NCBI RefSeq assembly: GCF_009768885.1
Contig: NZ_WSQA01000006.1
Span: forward strand, 62,001-126,000
Source of the DNA: Sphingobacterium humi
GTDB lineage: Bacteria > Bacteroidota > Bacteroidia > Sphingobacteriales > Sphingobacteriaceae
Direction of reading: 5' to 3'
Length of the DNA stretch: 64,000 nt
Both the position numbers and the translations under genes were made by a program. This document shows, piece after piece, positions 1 through 11,512 of this stretch (the stretch's first letter is position 1; each line of letters opens with the position of its first letter). The notes below the pieces were generated by a model, which made no database searches, was not told the DNA's origin, and saw nothing but the letters and a program-made list of their open reading frames with translations.

Positions 1-927
1 GTGCAAATCATCATGCTGTCGCGCAAATTCTTCGCCCCCTTCTTTGCCGAGATTCCCCAGGTTCGTTTTCACGCCATCGAACCCGATGGGAAGCATAAAG
101 GATTCGCTGGTATGTTTAAACTCTTTCAGGAGCTTAAAACCCAGCAAATTGACGCTGTTGCCAACCTGCATGATAATATTCGCTCCAATATCTTAAGTTT
201 TTATTTTAAATGCATCGGTATTCCGGTTCGGAAAATCGATAAAGGCAGGGCGGAGAAAAAAGCCTTAACTCGTCCTAAAAACAAAATAAAAAAACAGCTA
301 AAACTTACCACGGAGCGCTATGCCGATGTATTTCGCAGCCTAGGCTTTCCGCTATCTTTATCCCATCAATTGAAAAAGCAAGAGCGGCCCCTCCCTGCGG
401 CGGCGCGGGCTTTTTTCCAGGAAGGTATCCCTGTACTGGGCATTGCCCCTTTTGCTCAACACCCCTACAAAGTGTTTGCAAAAGCGCGCATGGAAGCGGT
501 GTTCGCCTATTTCCAAGGCCAGCCCATCCGTTTTATTATTTTTGGCGGGGGAGCAAGTGAGAAGGCCATTGCCGAAAGCTGGGAACAGCAGTTCCCGCAG
601 GTCAGCAGCAGTATTGGCAAATTTAATTTAACGGAAGAATTACAGCTGATTTCCCATCTGAATCTGATGCTCAGTATGGATAGCTCCGGCATGCATATGG
701 CATCTCTTGTCGGCACCCGATCGCTTTCCATTTGGGGGGCCACGCATCCCTATGCGGGCTTCTTAGGCTATGGCCAACAGGACAGCGACTGTATACAGGT
801 GGAACATCCGGCACGCCCAAGTTCTGTCTACGGAAATAAACCTTGCCTTTGCGATGGAGTCGAAGCTATAGACTTAGTGACTGCCGAACAAGTGATTGAA
901 AAAATAAAAATTTCCTTGATTGTATAA
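1..927 (+). CDS. Glycosyltransferase family 9 (heptosyltransferase-like), 5' end cut by window edge
   Basis: The reading frame is open from the first base to a stop at 925-927. GT9 proteins normally begin with an N-terminal Rossmann strand followed by about 35 residues before the segment seen here, so the true start probably lies left of the window and the initial GTG is not the real start. The C-terminal half shows the GT9 donor-binding layout: a strand ending in FGGG near residue 183 and the SMDSSGMHMAS segment near residue 225, typical of ADP-heptose:LPS transferases. The family adds heptose or another sugar to LPS core on the cytoplasmic side of the inner membrane. It heads a row of glycosyltransferase genes on the same strand. 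The acceptor cannot be read from sequence. Confidence 0.85.
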   Translation: MQIIMLSRKFFAPFFAEIPQVRFHAIEPDGKHKGFAGMFKLFQELKTQQIDAVANLHDNIRSNILSFYFKCIGIPVRKIDKGRAEKKALTRPKNKIKKQLKLTTERYADVFRSLGFPLSLSHQLKKQERPLPAAARAFFQEGIPVLGIAPFAQHPYKVFAKARMEAVFAYFQGQPIRFIIFGGGASEKAIAESWEQQFPQVSSSIGKFNLTEELQLISHLNLMLSMDSSGMHMASLVGTRSLSIWGATHPYAGFLGYGQQDSDCIQVEHPARPSSVYGNKPCLCDGVEAIDLVTAEQVIEKIKISLIV

Positions 928-971
928 AAAGGCACACTGATGCTCGTTCTATATACAATAAAACACTATCA

Positions 972-2213
972 ATGAATAAAATTTGCTTTGTCGTAAGTCA
1001 ATACGGCCAAGAAGTCAACGGAGGTGCAGAATACCATTGCAAAATGTTAGCCGAGCATTTAACCCACGATTTTGATGTCGATGTATTAACTTCGAAAACC
1101 ATCAACTATAAAACGTTCGAACCTTATTATCAAGACGAAGTACAGGAGCTTCATGGCGTCAAAATACGACGTTTTGATACCATTGCTTTCGATCAAAATA
1201 AACTGGAGGACAGCCGTAAGCAGGTAAAATTCCCTAGAAAAATCAGAAAGAATTTATTTAGGATGGGTCTTTTAGGTGCTGTTAGCAGCCTTATTCCAAC
1301 CTGGAACCTAGGCCATCGTCAGGAAAAAGCCTATTTAAAAGCGCAGGGATTTTACTCCCCCGATTTAATAAACTACCTCAAAGCGCATCATCAGGACTAT
1401 CAGGCTATTATTTTCTTTTCATACGTCTATCCCAACACCGTATTTGGCATAGAAATAGCCCCCGAGAAAAGCATCCTGATTCCAACAGTACATGAAGAGT
1501 CCGAAGTTTTCAGAGCCATCTACAGTCATGTATTTACAGCCGTTAAACATATAGGTTTCAATACCGAGGAGGAGCGCGACTTAACCAAAAAGATTTTTGG
1601 AAACCAAATCGCCGACCATAGCACCTTGGCCATCGGCGTAGAAACACGCAGTGATCATGAACCTAGCTGGGAAGAAATCAAGGCGAAGTTTGGACTACCA
1701 GACCAATATATCCATTATTTTGGCCGGGTCTGTGAATCAAAAATGGAGCAATTGATCCCTTGGTTCCTGGCCTACAAAAAAGCCAAGCCCTCGGCCGTTA
1801 AATTAGTATTGACGGGCAGTTTGTACCTCGAAAAAATTGATTCCCCGGATATTATTTACACCGGATTTGTGTCGATGGGTGAAAAAATCGCCTTGATTAA
1901 AAATGCAAGCTTGGTCATCAATCCGTCTAAGCGGGAAAGCCTTTCCCTATTGCTGCTGGAAGCGATGCATTTGAAAAAGATGGTGCTGGTGAATGGGAAG
2001 TCAGACGTGCTGAAAGCGCATGCCATCAAAAGCGACTATGCTTGCGACTATTATGAAACTGAGGCCGACTTCATTGCTAAACTCGATAAGTACCTCAATA
2101 ACCCTGCTCTTGTTGAAGCGAATCAAACGCGTGCTCATGCCTATGTGGAGGAGAACTACAATTGGAGATTAATTAAAAATCGCTTTAAACAAATTGTAAA
2201 TAGCCTCGTATAA
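972..2213 (+). CDS. Glycosyltransferase family 4
   Basis: This 413-residue protein has a GT-B fold signature. Its N-terminus contains a glycine-rich NGGAEYH loop near residue 17, typical of GT4 acceptor domains. The C-terminal donor domain carries NPSKRESLSLLLLEAM near residue 315, where the E-x7-E spacing contacts the nucleotide-sugar. No signal peptide or membrane span is seen, so it should act at the cytoplasmic face. It is closely similar along its length to the next gene, with the same NGGAEYHC loop, shared PEKSIL and HIGFNTE/HIAFNTE segments and a matching C-terminus, so the pair looks like a tandem duplication. The gap to the next gene is 26 bases. The sugar added is unknown; LPS or capsule assembly is inferred from the neighbours. 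Confidence 0.88.
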   Translation: MNKICFVVSQYGQEVNGGAEYHCKMLAEHLTHDFDVDVLTSKTINYKTFEPYYQDEVQELHGVKIRRFDTIAFDQNKLEDSRKQVKFPRKIRKNLFRMGLLGAVSSLIPTWNLGHRQEKAYLKAQGFYSPDLINYLKAHHQDYQAIIFFSYVYPNTVFGIEIAPEKSILIPTVHEESEVFRAIYSHVFTAVKHIGFNTEEERDLTKKIFGNQIADHSTLAIGVETRSDHEPSWEEIKAKFGLPDQYIHYFGRVCESKMEQLIPWFLAYKKAKPSAVKLVLTGSLYLEKIDSPDIIYTGFVSMGEKIALIKNASLVINPSKRESLSLLLLEAMHLKKMVLVNGKSDVLKAHAIKSDYACDYYETEADFIAKLDKYLNNPALVEANQTRAHAYVEENYNWRLIKNRFKQIVNSLV

Positions 2214-2239
2214 AAGCGATATTTTCCGATATTTGGCCT

Positions 2240-3487
2240 ATGGCGAAAATTGCCCTAATCAGCATTCGTTACGGCGAAGAAATCAATGGCGGTGCAGAAT
2301 ACCACTGCCGCATGCTTGCGGAAAGGCTAGCCCCTACGCATGAAGTCCATGTATTGACCACGACCCTAGTGGATATTTACGATCGCTCCAAAGACTTTCC
2401 TAGCGGTAACAGCCTGTTAAATCAGGTGCATATCCATCGCTTTCCGGCCATTACGATCGACGCTGCCAAACAAAAGGCAAGCAGCAAGGCCAGTAAACTT
2501 GCTCGGAAAATCAGAAGAGCATTTTACAGAACCGGATTAACAAGTGTATTTAAGACTTTCCCCGTTTGGAGCTATAAGGTAGCCGAAGAAATTGAGCTAC
2601 TCAAAAACCACAGCTATTATTCGGAGGGATTGATCAACTATATCCAAGAACATCAGGCCGATTATGATGCCTTTATCTTCTTCACATATGAGAATCCATT
2701 AACGGTGCTTGGTGCTTTATCAGTACCCGAGAAAAGCATCCTAGTTCCTACGGCCCATATGGAAGGTATGCTCTTTCGCAGCATCAACTCCCAGATGTTT
2801 TCCCAGGTCAAGCATATTGCCTTTAATACCGAAACCGAATACGAAATGTGCAAGCCCCTTTTTCAGCAGGCCATGGCGCCACATTCCATTGTGGGTGTCG
2901 GTGTTGAAATCGCAGCGCCTGAAGACTGGTCTACCGTGCTCGCGCAATACCCCATTCAGGAACCTTATTTACTCTATTCCGGTCGGATTACAGCAGTAAA
3001 AACGAATCAACTCTTCGATTACTTTATCCAGTTTAAGGAGGAAACCGGCAGTCCCCTACAGTTAGTATTAACGGGTGATGTGCAGATGGCCAAAGTAGCA
3101 CACCCAGACATTCACTATCTAGGCTATGTTTCAGAAGCCGTAAAAATTGCCTTGATGCAACATAGCTTCGCTATCGTTAATTCATCGAAGGCTGAAAGTC
3201 TATCCCTTCTTGCTTTGGAGGCGATGTGCTTGGGCCAACCCGTATTGGCCAACAGACAGGCAGCGGTGATGCTTGAGCATGAACGCAAGAGCAAAGGAGC
3301 CGTACAATGTTATGGCGATTACGCCTCTTTTAAGCAATTGATTCTTTCCCTACAGCAACATCCGGAAAAGCGTGCCCTTATTGCCGAACATGGGAAAGCC
3401 TATGTGCAGGAATATTATAATTGGGAGCGAATTATCAGTAAATTTGAGACCATTATTAAAAGCGATTATATTGGGCAATACAACTAG
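2240..3487 (+). CDS. Glycosyltransferase family 4, tandem paralogue
   Basis: This 415-residue protein matches the preceding gene from end to end: NGGAEYHCRML near residue 16, LVPTAHMEG in the middle, and NSSKAESLSLLALEAM in the donor-binding domain. It belongs to the retaining GT4 superfamily and lacks export signals. The two copies differ throughout rather than by a few bases, so the duplication is old and the copies probably use different donors or acceptors. The next glycosyltransferase begins inside its last codons, which suggests translational coupling. Confidence 0.88.
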   Translation: MAKIALISIRYGEEINGGAEYHCRMLAERLAPTHEVHVLTTTLVDIYDRSKDFPSGNSLLNQVHIHRFPAITIDAAKQKASSKASKLARKIRRAFYRTGLTSVFKTFPVWSYKVAEEIELLKNHSYYSEGLINYIQEHQADYDAFIFFTYENPLTVLGALSVPEKSILVPTAHMEGMLFRSINSQMFSQVKHIAFNTETEYEMCKPLFQQAMAPHSIVGVGVEIAAPEDWSTVLAQYPIQEPYLLYSGRITAVKTNQLFDYFIQFKEETGSPLQLVLTGDVQMAKVAHPDIHYLGYVSEAVKIALMQHSFAIVNSSKAESLSLLALEAMCLGQPVLANRQAAVMLEHERKSKGAVQCYGDYASFKQLILSLQQHPEKRALIAEHGKAYVQEYYNWERIISKFETIIKSDYIGQYN

Positions 3488-4598
3488 ATTAAGCATTGGC
3501 TACGATGCCAAACGTTATTTCTTAAATCGTACCGGTCTTGGCAATTACAGCAGAGACCTCGTGCGCATGATGCAGCAATACTATCCTGAGCACAAATACC
3601 TGCTCTATACGCCCAAACTCCCCAAGGAAATACCAGCAAACCTGGATATCAATCAGGTTCGATTGCCCCAAGGCTTTTTTAATCGCAGCTTGAAAGATTT
3701 CTGGCGCAGCAAAACCATTGCCAAGGATTTACAACAGGAGGGCATTCAGCTCTTCCATGGCCTGTCGGGCGAAATTCCGCACGGTTTGGCCGAAAAAGGA
3801 ATTAAAACCGTCGTAAGCATCCATGATTTAATCTTTCTTCGTTACCCGGAATTATACAAATCTATCGACCGCTATATTTACGATAAGAAAAGTAGCTATG
3901 CTGTTCAACATGCCGATCAGATCATAGCCATTAGCGAGCAGACCAAACGGGATATTATGTCCTTTTACGAGGTTCCTGCTGATAAAATTACGGTGATCTA
4001 CCAAGGCTGCCATCCTGCCTTTAAGCAAAGCTTTTCCCCTGCCGCGCAGCAGGCCCTGCGGCAGAAATACCATTTACCTGAGCGCTTCTTGTTAAATGTG
4101 GGCTCCATAGAGCCTCGAAAAAACGCCCTACAGATCGTCAAGGCAATTGAAAAGATGGACATCCCATTGCTGATTATTGGGAAAGGTGGGGCTTATGCCG
4201 AGCAGATTCGTAGCTATGTACAAGATAAAGGAATGGAAAATCGCGTATTTATCCTGCAGGGTTTTACGATGGAGGAATTAGCCTGCATCTACAGTATGGC
4301 CAGTATATTTATTTACCCTTCCAAATTCGAGGGCTTCGGCATTCCCATTATAGAAGCCTTATACGCCGGCACACCGGTTATTACGACAAATTCAGGGGTA
4401 TTCCCGGAAGCCGGCGGGCCATTTTCCTATTACATCGATCCGGAAAATACCGAGCAATTAAGCTATGCGATAGATTCCATCTTGTGCAATAGCAGTATGC
4501 GTGCAGAAATGATTGCCCAAGGTCGATTATATGCCCAACGGTTTAACGATGAAAACATCGCCCGCCAACTGATGGCATGTTATGAAAAGCTAGTTTAG
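3471..4598 (+). CDS. Glycosyltransferase family 4 (mannosyl/rhamnosyltransferase type)
   Basis: A typical GT4 protein: the N-terminus reads IGYDAKRYFLNRTGLGNYSRDL, a common opening for this subgroup, and the C-terminal donor domain has EGFGIPIIEALYAGTPVI followed by SGVFPEAGG. The open frame extends upstream to 3372, but those codons overlap the preceding gene and match nothing in the family. I therefore place the start at the in-frame TTG at 3471, overlapping the upstream stop by 17 bases. That non-ATG start is inference. Its 3' end overlaps the converging GT2 gene by 9 bases. Role: sugar transfer onto an undecaprenyl- or lipid-linked surface glycan. Confidence 0.85.
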   Translation: MGNTTRLSIGYDAKRYFLNRTGLGNYSRDLVRMMQQYYPEHKYLLYTPKLPKEIPANLDINQVRLPQGFFNRSLKDFWRSKTIAKDLQQEGIQLFHGLSGEIPHGLAEKGIKTVVSIHDLIFLRYPELYKSIDRYIYDKKSSYAVQHADQIIAISEQTKRDIMSFYEVPADKITVIYQGCHPAFKQSFSPAAQQALRQKYHLPERFLLNVGSIEPRKNALQIVKAIEKMDIPLLIIGKGGAYAEQIRSYVQDKGMENRVFILQGFTMEELACIYSMASIFIYPSKFEGFGIPIIEALYAGTPVITTNSGVFPEAGGPFSYYIDPENTEQLSYAIDSILCNSSMRAEMIAQGRLYAQRFNDENIARQLMACYEKLV

Positions 4599-5396
4599 AA
4601 AATCGGCAAGCCCATGTTTACAGGCTACCAACCGCTGGTCAATGGTATTTTGCAGCAGTTTATCGTTCTGCGGCAAGGCCGCACGGGTTTCTTCTTTATG
4701 ATAGAGGTGATAGCCCAGGGCGGCAAATTTCAACAAATTCCCTTTTACGCCGGCATGGTTTAAGCGTTCAACGAACTCACTATCTTCCCTTCCCCAACCC
4801 ACAAATTCATTATTAAAGCCGTTCACCTTGCGAACATCTTCCATGTAAAAAGACATGTTGCAAGAGCGCACCTTGCGCTTATTTCGTAATTCTTTTAAGG
4901 TCCATTTCGCGAGATTTAAGGAACGAAAAGCGGTTAATTTTTTCTCCAAGCGGAACTCCACTCCCGGCTCCAAAAAGCGGAAAGCTTGCGGCTGCTCAGG
5001 ATGAGCAAGCAAGGCTTTTGTCTTCTCTTCCGTCAACATCGTCCGCCCCCCTTGTATAAAATGTCCCGGCTGTGCAAAATGAAGATGGTCAGCAATAAAA
5101 TGAGGATCCAAAAGCATGTCGCCATCGATAATAATCACGTAGCTACTCTTCACCAGGGCCAATCCCCTATTGCGGGAAGCCGCCGCCCGAAAGCCGCTAT
5201 CTTCCTGCCAGGCATGCAAGAGTTCCACGGGAAATATCGCCTGATAGCGTCGAACCAACGCTGCCGTCGCTTCCCCCGAGCCGTCATCCGCCACAATCAC
5301 CCGTTGGGGCAACTGCGTTTGCTGCAGCACAGAAACCAACACAGCCTCCAAGGCATCAGGTCTATTATAGGTGGTTATCAACAAATCTACCGTCAT
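4590..5396 (-). CDS. Glycosyltransferase family 2 with galactosyltransferase-type C-terminal domain
   Basis: The N-terminal GT2 (GT-A) domain starts LLITTYNRPDALEAVL, with VIVADDGSG near residue 35 and the metal-binding IDGDMLLDP near residue 93. The C-terminal segment NGFNNEFVGWGREDSEFVERL, around residues 193-213, is the Glyco_transf_7C feature of chondroitin-polymerase/galactosyltransferase-like GT2 enzymes. The protein is 268 residues, cytoplasmic. It lies 12 bases downstream of a paralogue of the same architecture and is probably co-transcribed with it. It converges on the GT4 gene to the left with a 9-base overlap. The specific sugar is not predictable. Confidence 0.87.
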   Translation of the reverse strand: MTVDLLITTYNRPDALEAVLVSVLQQTQLPQRVIVADDGSGEATAALVRRYQAIFPVELLHAWQEDSGFRAAASRNRGLALVKSSYVIIIDGDMLLDPHFIADHLHFAQPGHFIQGGRTMLTEEKTKALLAHPEQPQAFRFLEPGVEFRLEKKLTAFRSLNLAKWTLKELRNKRKVRSCNMSFYMEDVRKVNGFNNEFVGWGREDSEFVERLNHAGVKGNLLKFAALGYHLYHKEETRAALPQNDKLLQNTIDQRLVACKHGLADFLN

Positions 5397-5408
5397 GCTA
5401 TGCTTGGT

Positions 5409-6206
5409 TTACAGGTACTGGTCGATGCCAACAGCACAATAGGTGGACTGCTCGCGTTTCGCCTTTTCGAAAAGACATTGATTGTTTTTTAGGTTCTCCT
5501 TCGTATTCACCGGGTGCCAGATATGAAACACCAAGGCACCATATTTTATAAAGCGCTTTTTAAAGCCCTTATTTAACATCCGTGCCACAAACTCCTTATC
5601 CTCGGGGCCCCAGCCTGTAAAGGCTTCATTATAGCCATTCACGGCTATCGCATCCGCCCGCCAATAGGCCATGTTGCAACCGTGAATTTCCCAAACCTCA
5701 TCGCCTGTATTTTTATAAGTGCTCGCAAAAAACGGCCATAACACCGGAATCCGAAAGGCACTTACTTTATTGGATACCCCATCTTGAAAAGGATTCACAT
5801 GCGTGATGCCCTCGGCGAGCATTTTTTTCGACAAGTCCTCATCAAGGTATATCCGGCTGGCGCGCACAAAGCTGCCCGGCTCGGCAAAGGCCTGATGATC
5901 GGCAATAAAATAAGGGTGTAAAACCAAATCCCCATCAATCTGCACGATATAATCGCCCGAAGCTTTCGCAATGGCTTTATTTCGAATTTTTGCCAATTGA
6001 AAACCTTGGTCTTCTTGCCAAACATGAATTAAAGGCACCGGAAATTTCGCGCGATAGGCATCAATCAATGCTTTGGTATCCGCCCGTGAGCCATCATCAG
6101 CAATCAACACCTCATCCGGCATCAGCTTTTGCTCCAAAACAGACTTTAAGCATAAATCCAAGGCACTTACCCAATTGTAGGTTGAAATCAATAAGGAAAT
6201 TCTCAT
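5409..6206 (-). CDS. Glycosyltransferase family 2 with galactosyltransferase-type C-terminal domain, paralogue
   Basis: This protein has the same plan as its downstream neighbour: LLISTYNWVSALDL at the N-terminus, VLIADDGSRAD near residue 35, IDGDLVLHP near residue 92, and NGYNEAFTGWGPEDKEFVARM near residues 195-215, where GWGxED is the hallmark of the C-terminal subdomain. It is 265 residues, cytoplasmic. The two genes form a small operon read right to left. The 78-base gap on its right holds no gene. Likely role: adding hexoses to an LPS core or O-unit. Confidence 0.87.
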   Translation of the reverse strand: MRISLLISTYNWVSALDLCLKSVLEQKLMPDEVLIADDGSRADTKALIDAYRAKFPVPLIHVWQEDQGFQLAKIRNKAIAKASGDYIVQIDGDLVLHPYFIADHQAFAEPGSFVRASRIYLDEDLSKKMLAEGITHVNPFQDGVSNKVSAFRIPVLWPFFASTYKNTGDEVWEIHGCNMAYWRADAIAVNGYNEAFTGWGPEDKEFVARMLNKGFKKRFIKYGALVFHIWHPVNTKENLKNNQCLFEKAKREQSTYCAVGIDQYL

Positions 6207-6284
6207 AAATTTTTAACAAAGACAGCCCCCGAAGCTGCTTCAGCAACAAATGTAACAATTCTCTGACAAGTAACAGGAATTATT

Positions 6285-7457
6285 CTAATCCAATAAACTA
6301 TTATTTAAAAATTCATGTTCTTTTTCCAAGCTGTGGTTTTCCAAGAAATACGTGGCTGCTAAATCACTTTGTTCTTCAAAAAATTCCCTATTGGTTAAAA
6401 GTTCCTTGATATATAAGGCAAACTCTCTCGGATTATTGCTCACCAAGCAACCGTTATTCACTTTATTGACCAATCCATCTACTCCGCGACGGTTGGTGAC
6501 CACCGGAATGCCGTGCGCTAAAGACTCCAACACTTTAATTTTAATGCCTGTGCCGGTTAGCATGGGGCACATGGTTATTTTGCTATGCTGATACAAGGCT
6601 TCTAAATCCTCCACGACGCCCAATTTATCCAAGCTGGGATGGTCGGGTATCGCCTCACATATTTTCCCGACAACGGATATTTTCAGGCCTTTTAATTCTG
6701 GCAATACGTATTTTATGAACCATTCCATACTGCGTACATTATGCTCATTTTCGCTGGCCACGTATAAAATATCCTGTTGAATTTCACGATCAACAGGTTG
6801 AATTTGTGCCGGAAATGAAACCGGCAATAAGGCCACCTTATTTTCTAAAAACTGATCGAAAATATAGTGTTCCTCCATGGAATAGGTCCATACCTCATCA
6901 AACTGTTGAAGGGCCTCGAGTTCCGATTTAAACAAACGCGATGCGGCGCCAAAAGCTTGCTTTCCATGAGGCATATACTGACGGGTCAGAAAATCATGGC
7001 TATCGTTAATGGCATAAGTCGCCGGAATAAACTCGCGCAAGCGCGCCCAATTGGCATAGCTCACGATAAGCACATCAAACTCCTTATCGGCAAATTCCTT
7101 TTTAATTTGCTGCTCTACATAATAATCTACATTATTCAAATGCGTAGGTTCATACTTCAGCAAATTGCGCAGGAGGCGTGGTACCTTTTCATTGAAAAAA
7201 TAATCCAAATAACTCCGGTTCTTCTTCGAGCGATTAAGGTGAAATAAATGCAATTCAATATCGGGATAAAGCGTATGAAATCGTGCTATATCCGCTTCCG
7301 ACCAGGGGTGTATCGATAAAAAATCCACCTCTAAGAAATCCGCTTGTTGCTGTAGGTAGTTCAACATACTCACACAGCGGGTCATGTTTCCCGCTTTCAG
7401 GCGCATGGGGTTGTCTACCATAAAATAAAGCAACTTCTTTCTCGTACTACTTCTCAT
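6285..7457 (-). CDS. Glycosyltransferase, GT4-like
   Basis: This 390-residue protein begins in the LLYFMVDNPMRLKAGNMTRCV style seen in glycosyltransferases of exopolysaccharide clusters. Its C-terminal GT-B domain has MCPMLTGTGIKIKVLESLAHGIPVVTNRRGVDGL near residues 295-330. The GTGIKxKxLE motif and following HGxPVV are the donor-binding signature of this GT4 subgroup. No signal peptide is seen. It lies in the same direction as the flanking GT2 genes, with gaps of 78 and 55 bases. The substrate is unknown. Confidence 0.82.
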   Translation of the reverse strand: MRSSTRKKLLYFMVDNPMRLKAGNMTRCVSMLNYLQQQADFLEVDFLSIHPWSEADIARFHTLYPDIELHLFHLNRSKKNRSYLDYFFNEKVPRLLRNLLKYEPTHLNNVDYYVEQQIKKEFADKEFDVLIVSYANWARLREFIPATYAINDSHDFLTRQYMPHGKQAFGAASRLFKSELEALQQFDEVWTYSMEEHYIFDQFLENKVALLPVSFPAQIQPVDREIQQDILYVASENEHNVRSMEWFIKYVLPELKGLKISVVGKICEAIPDHPSLDKLGVVEDLEALYQHSKITMCPMLTGTGIKIKVLESLAHGIPVVTNRRGVDGLVNKVNNGCLVSNNPREFALYIKELLTNREFFEEQSDLAATYFLENHSLEKEHEFLNNSLLD

Positions 7458-7512
7458 TCTTCTTCTTCAGCGTTTATATTCTTTTTTCTATTTTACTTTG
7501 TGTTGAATGAAC

Positions 7513-8541
7513 TCATCGGCTCTGCTCTTCCCGATAGTAGGCGCGCATTTTACGCCGAACACGGGAAATGGGGATAAAACGGCTACAGAATAAGCCCCAC
7601 TTCAGCTGCTGTTGCCGCTTTTGTTGATACCTGCTATAAAACTGATCAAAGGCTGCAGCCGAAGGGCTGTTTAAGAATTCCTGAAAAGGAAAACTTAACT
7701 GTTTAAATTCATGCTGACTCATATAAGGCCTGCTATATTGTTGATAAAATGCCTGAATCATGTCCATCACATCTTGCTTTTGTTGCGCTAGTAAGGACAT
7801 GTTTAGGTAGCGAAACCCAAAGGGCTCATGTTCTAAAAAGCGGGCTAAATGCAAGCTTTTCGAACCTAGCAGGCTATTCCGTTCATAGAAACTGACTAAA
7901 TAATTAAACCAATCCGGAATTTGTGCTAATAAGCGATCCGCTTCTTGAGCAATACGTCGGTGGTTTTGATCTTCATGACTCCGGTAATGATAGATACCCG
8001 CCGCGTTATAGGCAATACGATCGCTCATTGCCAACAGACAATGTGAAAACAAACCGTCTTCTGCAGGCTGAATGCCTAAAGGAAAGCGTACATCAGCGTG
8101 CCTTTGCAGATAACTTAGTCGCCACATCTGCGCACAAGTGGGCAAGGCAACAAGCGCTGGAAAACGATGCCCATAATCTGCTCCTATAACCAATCCATCC
8201 GCTTGTTCCTGTTCCAAAACCTGGTAGGAACTAGACAGAAAAGTGGAATCCAGCGTATCATCAGAATCCAAAAAGTAGATGTAGCATCCTTGCGCATGCT
8301 GCAATCCCCGATTACGGGCGGCCGATACACCGGCATTTTCCTGCTGCAACAGCCGCACTCGTTTATCTACCCGAGTGTAGTGCTGCGCCAGCTGAGCCGA
8401 ACCATCTGTGCTACCGTCATCAATTAATAGCAGTTCAAAATCCTGAAAGTCTTGATTAAGCACACTTTCCACGGCCTCTGCTAGAAAAGCCTCTCTATTA
8501 TAAATAGGAATGACAACCGTTATTTTGACTGCTGTTTTCAT
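7513..8541 (-). CDS. Glycosyltransferase family 2
   Basis: A classical GT2 A-type domain: VVIPIYNREAFLAEAVESVL, then LLLIDDGSTDGS near residue 38, then ENAGVSAARNRGL near residue 67 and the DxD-like FLDSDDTLD near residue 91. It is 342 residues. The C-terminal third is basic and aromatic and resembles no separate domain I can name. As the rightmost gene of the leftward glycosyltransferase block it may be the first gene of that unit, with its promoter in the adjacent 436-base gap. Confidence 0.87.
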   Translation of the reverse strand: MKTAVKITVVIPIYNREAFLAEAVESVLNQDFQDFELLLIDDGSTDGSAQLAQHYTRVDKRVRLLQQENAGVSAARNRGLQHAQGCYIYFLDSDDTLDSTFLSSSYQVLEQEQADGLVIGADYGHRFPALVALPTCAQMWRLSYLQRHADVRFPLGIQPAEDGLFSHCLLAMSDRIAYNAAGIYHYRSHEDQNHRRIAQEADRLLAQIPDWFNYLVSFYERNSLLGSKSLHLARFLEHEPFGFRYLNMSLLAQQKQDVMDMIQAFYQQYSRPYMSQHEFKQLSFPFQEFLNSPSAAAFDQFYSRYQQKRQQQLKWGLFCSRFIPISRVRRKMRAYYREEQSR

Positions 8542-8977
8542 TGTTTTAAGGGTAGATTATCGATAGTGTGTATCAATTCAACGGCATAGCGCTAGAAATA
8601 GTGTCTGTTTTCAAAAAAAAGCCTGTCTGTTATAATAATTTTAGCCTAATAGATAACAAGCTTTTCCTTAACATAACCGAACCGCCCTTCCGGCGAAATG
8701 CCACTGGAAGGCTATTCAACAAATCCACTCCTTAGTTAAAAACGCATAAGAACAGGAAATCGCAACAGGCAGAAAAGCAAGCTATTGAAAACCCGAAAAA
8801 CCAGAAAACCAAACTTATTCCCTTTGAATTATGTTTTTTAATTATAATTTTAATAAAATGCAAAAGTATATAATAATTTGATAACACCGCTATAGCTTCA
8901 GCGATTTCTTAACATAAAGGAAACAATCTATTTCAATTAAATTCCATAAATTAGTGCTATTATTTTTTTAAAACCCT
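8542..8977. other. Intergenic region between divergent glycosyltransferase and sixA genes
   Basis: The region is AT-rich, with no open frame that resembles a protein. It must hold the divergent promoters. One small structured segment is visible at 8686-8711: CCTTCC and GGAAGG arms enclosing a nested GGC/GCC stem. It has no T-run after it, so it is not a typical terminator. The nonamer TTAACATAA occurs twice, near 8668 and 8910. No convincing TAnnTTTG promoter was found on either strand. Confidence 0.5.
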
Positions 8978-9463
8978 ATGAAAACCCTATACCTCATCCG
9001 TCACGCCAAAGCTGAAGACCACGGTCTGGTCAAAAATGATTTCAACCGCAATATCGTTTCCAAAGGAAAAGAACGTGCCATTCGCATCGCACAAGAATTA
9101 GCTAAGGACCTGCAAATCGATGCACAAAGCCTATTTATCAGTTCCTCGGCAAATCGTGCCATTCAAACCGCCCATATCTTCAGCGAGATCCTCGGCTATC
9201 CGGAGGCCAACATCCAAGAAACCAGAGCCATTTACGAAGCGCATTTCACCGATATCCTGGCCGTCATAAATGCAGCTGCTAAAGACGTTTCGCAACTCTT
9301 TATTTTTGGTCATAACCCGGGCCTTTCCAACTTATGTAATTACCTGAGCCATGAAGAGGTTGATTTAGCGACCTCCAATGTGGCCATCCTCCAATTACCC
9401 GAAGATTTTGATTTTACCGAATTATCCGGCGGCACCGCGAAGCTGCAAGGCGTAATTCAGTAA
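8978..9463 (+). CDS. sixA: SixA-type phosphohistidine phosphatase (histidine phosphatase superfamily)
   Basis: This small (161-residue) branch-2 style histidine phosphatase begins [12 protein letters not shown]. The RH at residues 8-9 supplies the phospho-accepting His. [12 protein letters not shown] near residue 53 supplies a second Arg, and [11 protein letters not shown] near residue 103 the second catalytic His. Length and order match SixA, which dephosphorylates phosphohistidine on signalling or phosphotransfer proteins. Substrates in Bacteroidota are not established. The next gene starts 19 bases downstream, so the two may be co-transcribed. Confidence 0.85.
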   Translation: MKTLYLIRHAKAEDHGLVKNDFNRNIVSKGKERAIRIAQELAKDLQIDAQSLFISSSANRAIQTAHIFSEILGYPEANIQETRAIYEAHFTDILAVINAAAKDVSQLFIFGHNPGLSNLCNYLSHEEVDLATSNVAILQLPEDFDFTELSGGTAKLQGVIQ

Positions 9464-9482
9464 TTATCTTTACCTTCGTTTT

Positions 9483-11492
<2,010 letters not shown>

Positions 11493-11512
11493 GCTCCCAT
11501 AAAACAAGTACA

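Noticed and set aside
507..743. Open frame on the minus strand inside the GT9 gene
   Set aside because: It is a shadow of the coding strand, has no family resemblance and no room for its own promoter.
3372..3470. Upstream extension of the third GT4 gene
   Set aside because: These codons overlap the preceding gene and do not match any GT4 start; the family sequence begins after the TTG at 3471.
4986..5492. 168-codon frame on + across the two GT2 genes
   Set aside because: It runs antisense through two well-supported glycosyltransferase genes and has no recognisable motif.
8542..8977. Possible small RNA or CRISPR-like repeats in the gap
   Set aside because: Only two short TTAACATAA copies and one small hairpin were seen; no regularly spaced repeats, no tRNA-like fold and no terminator.
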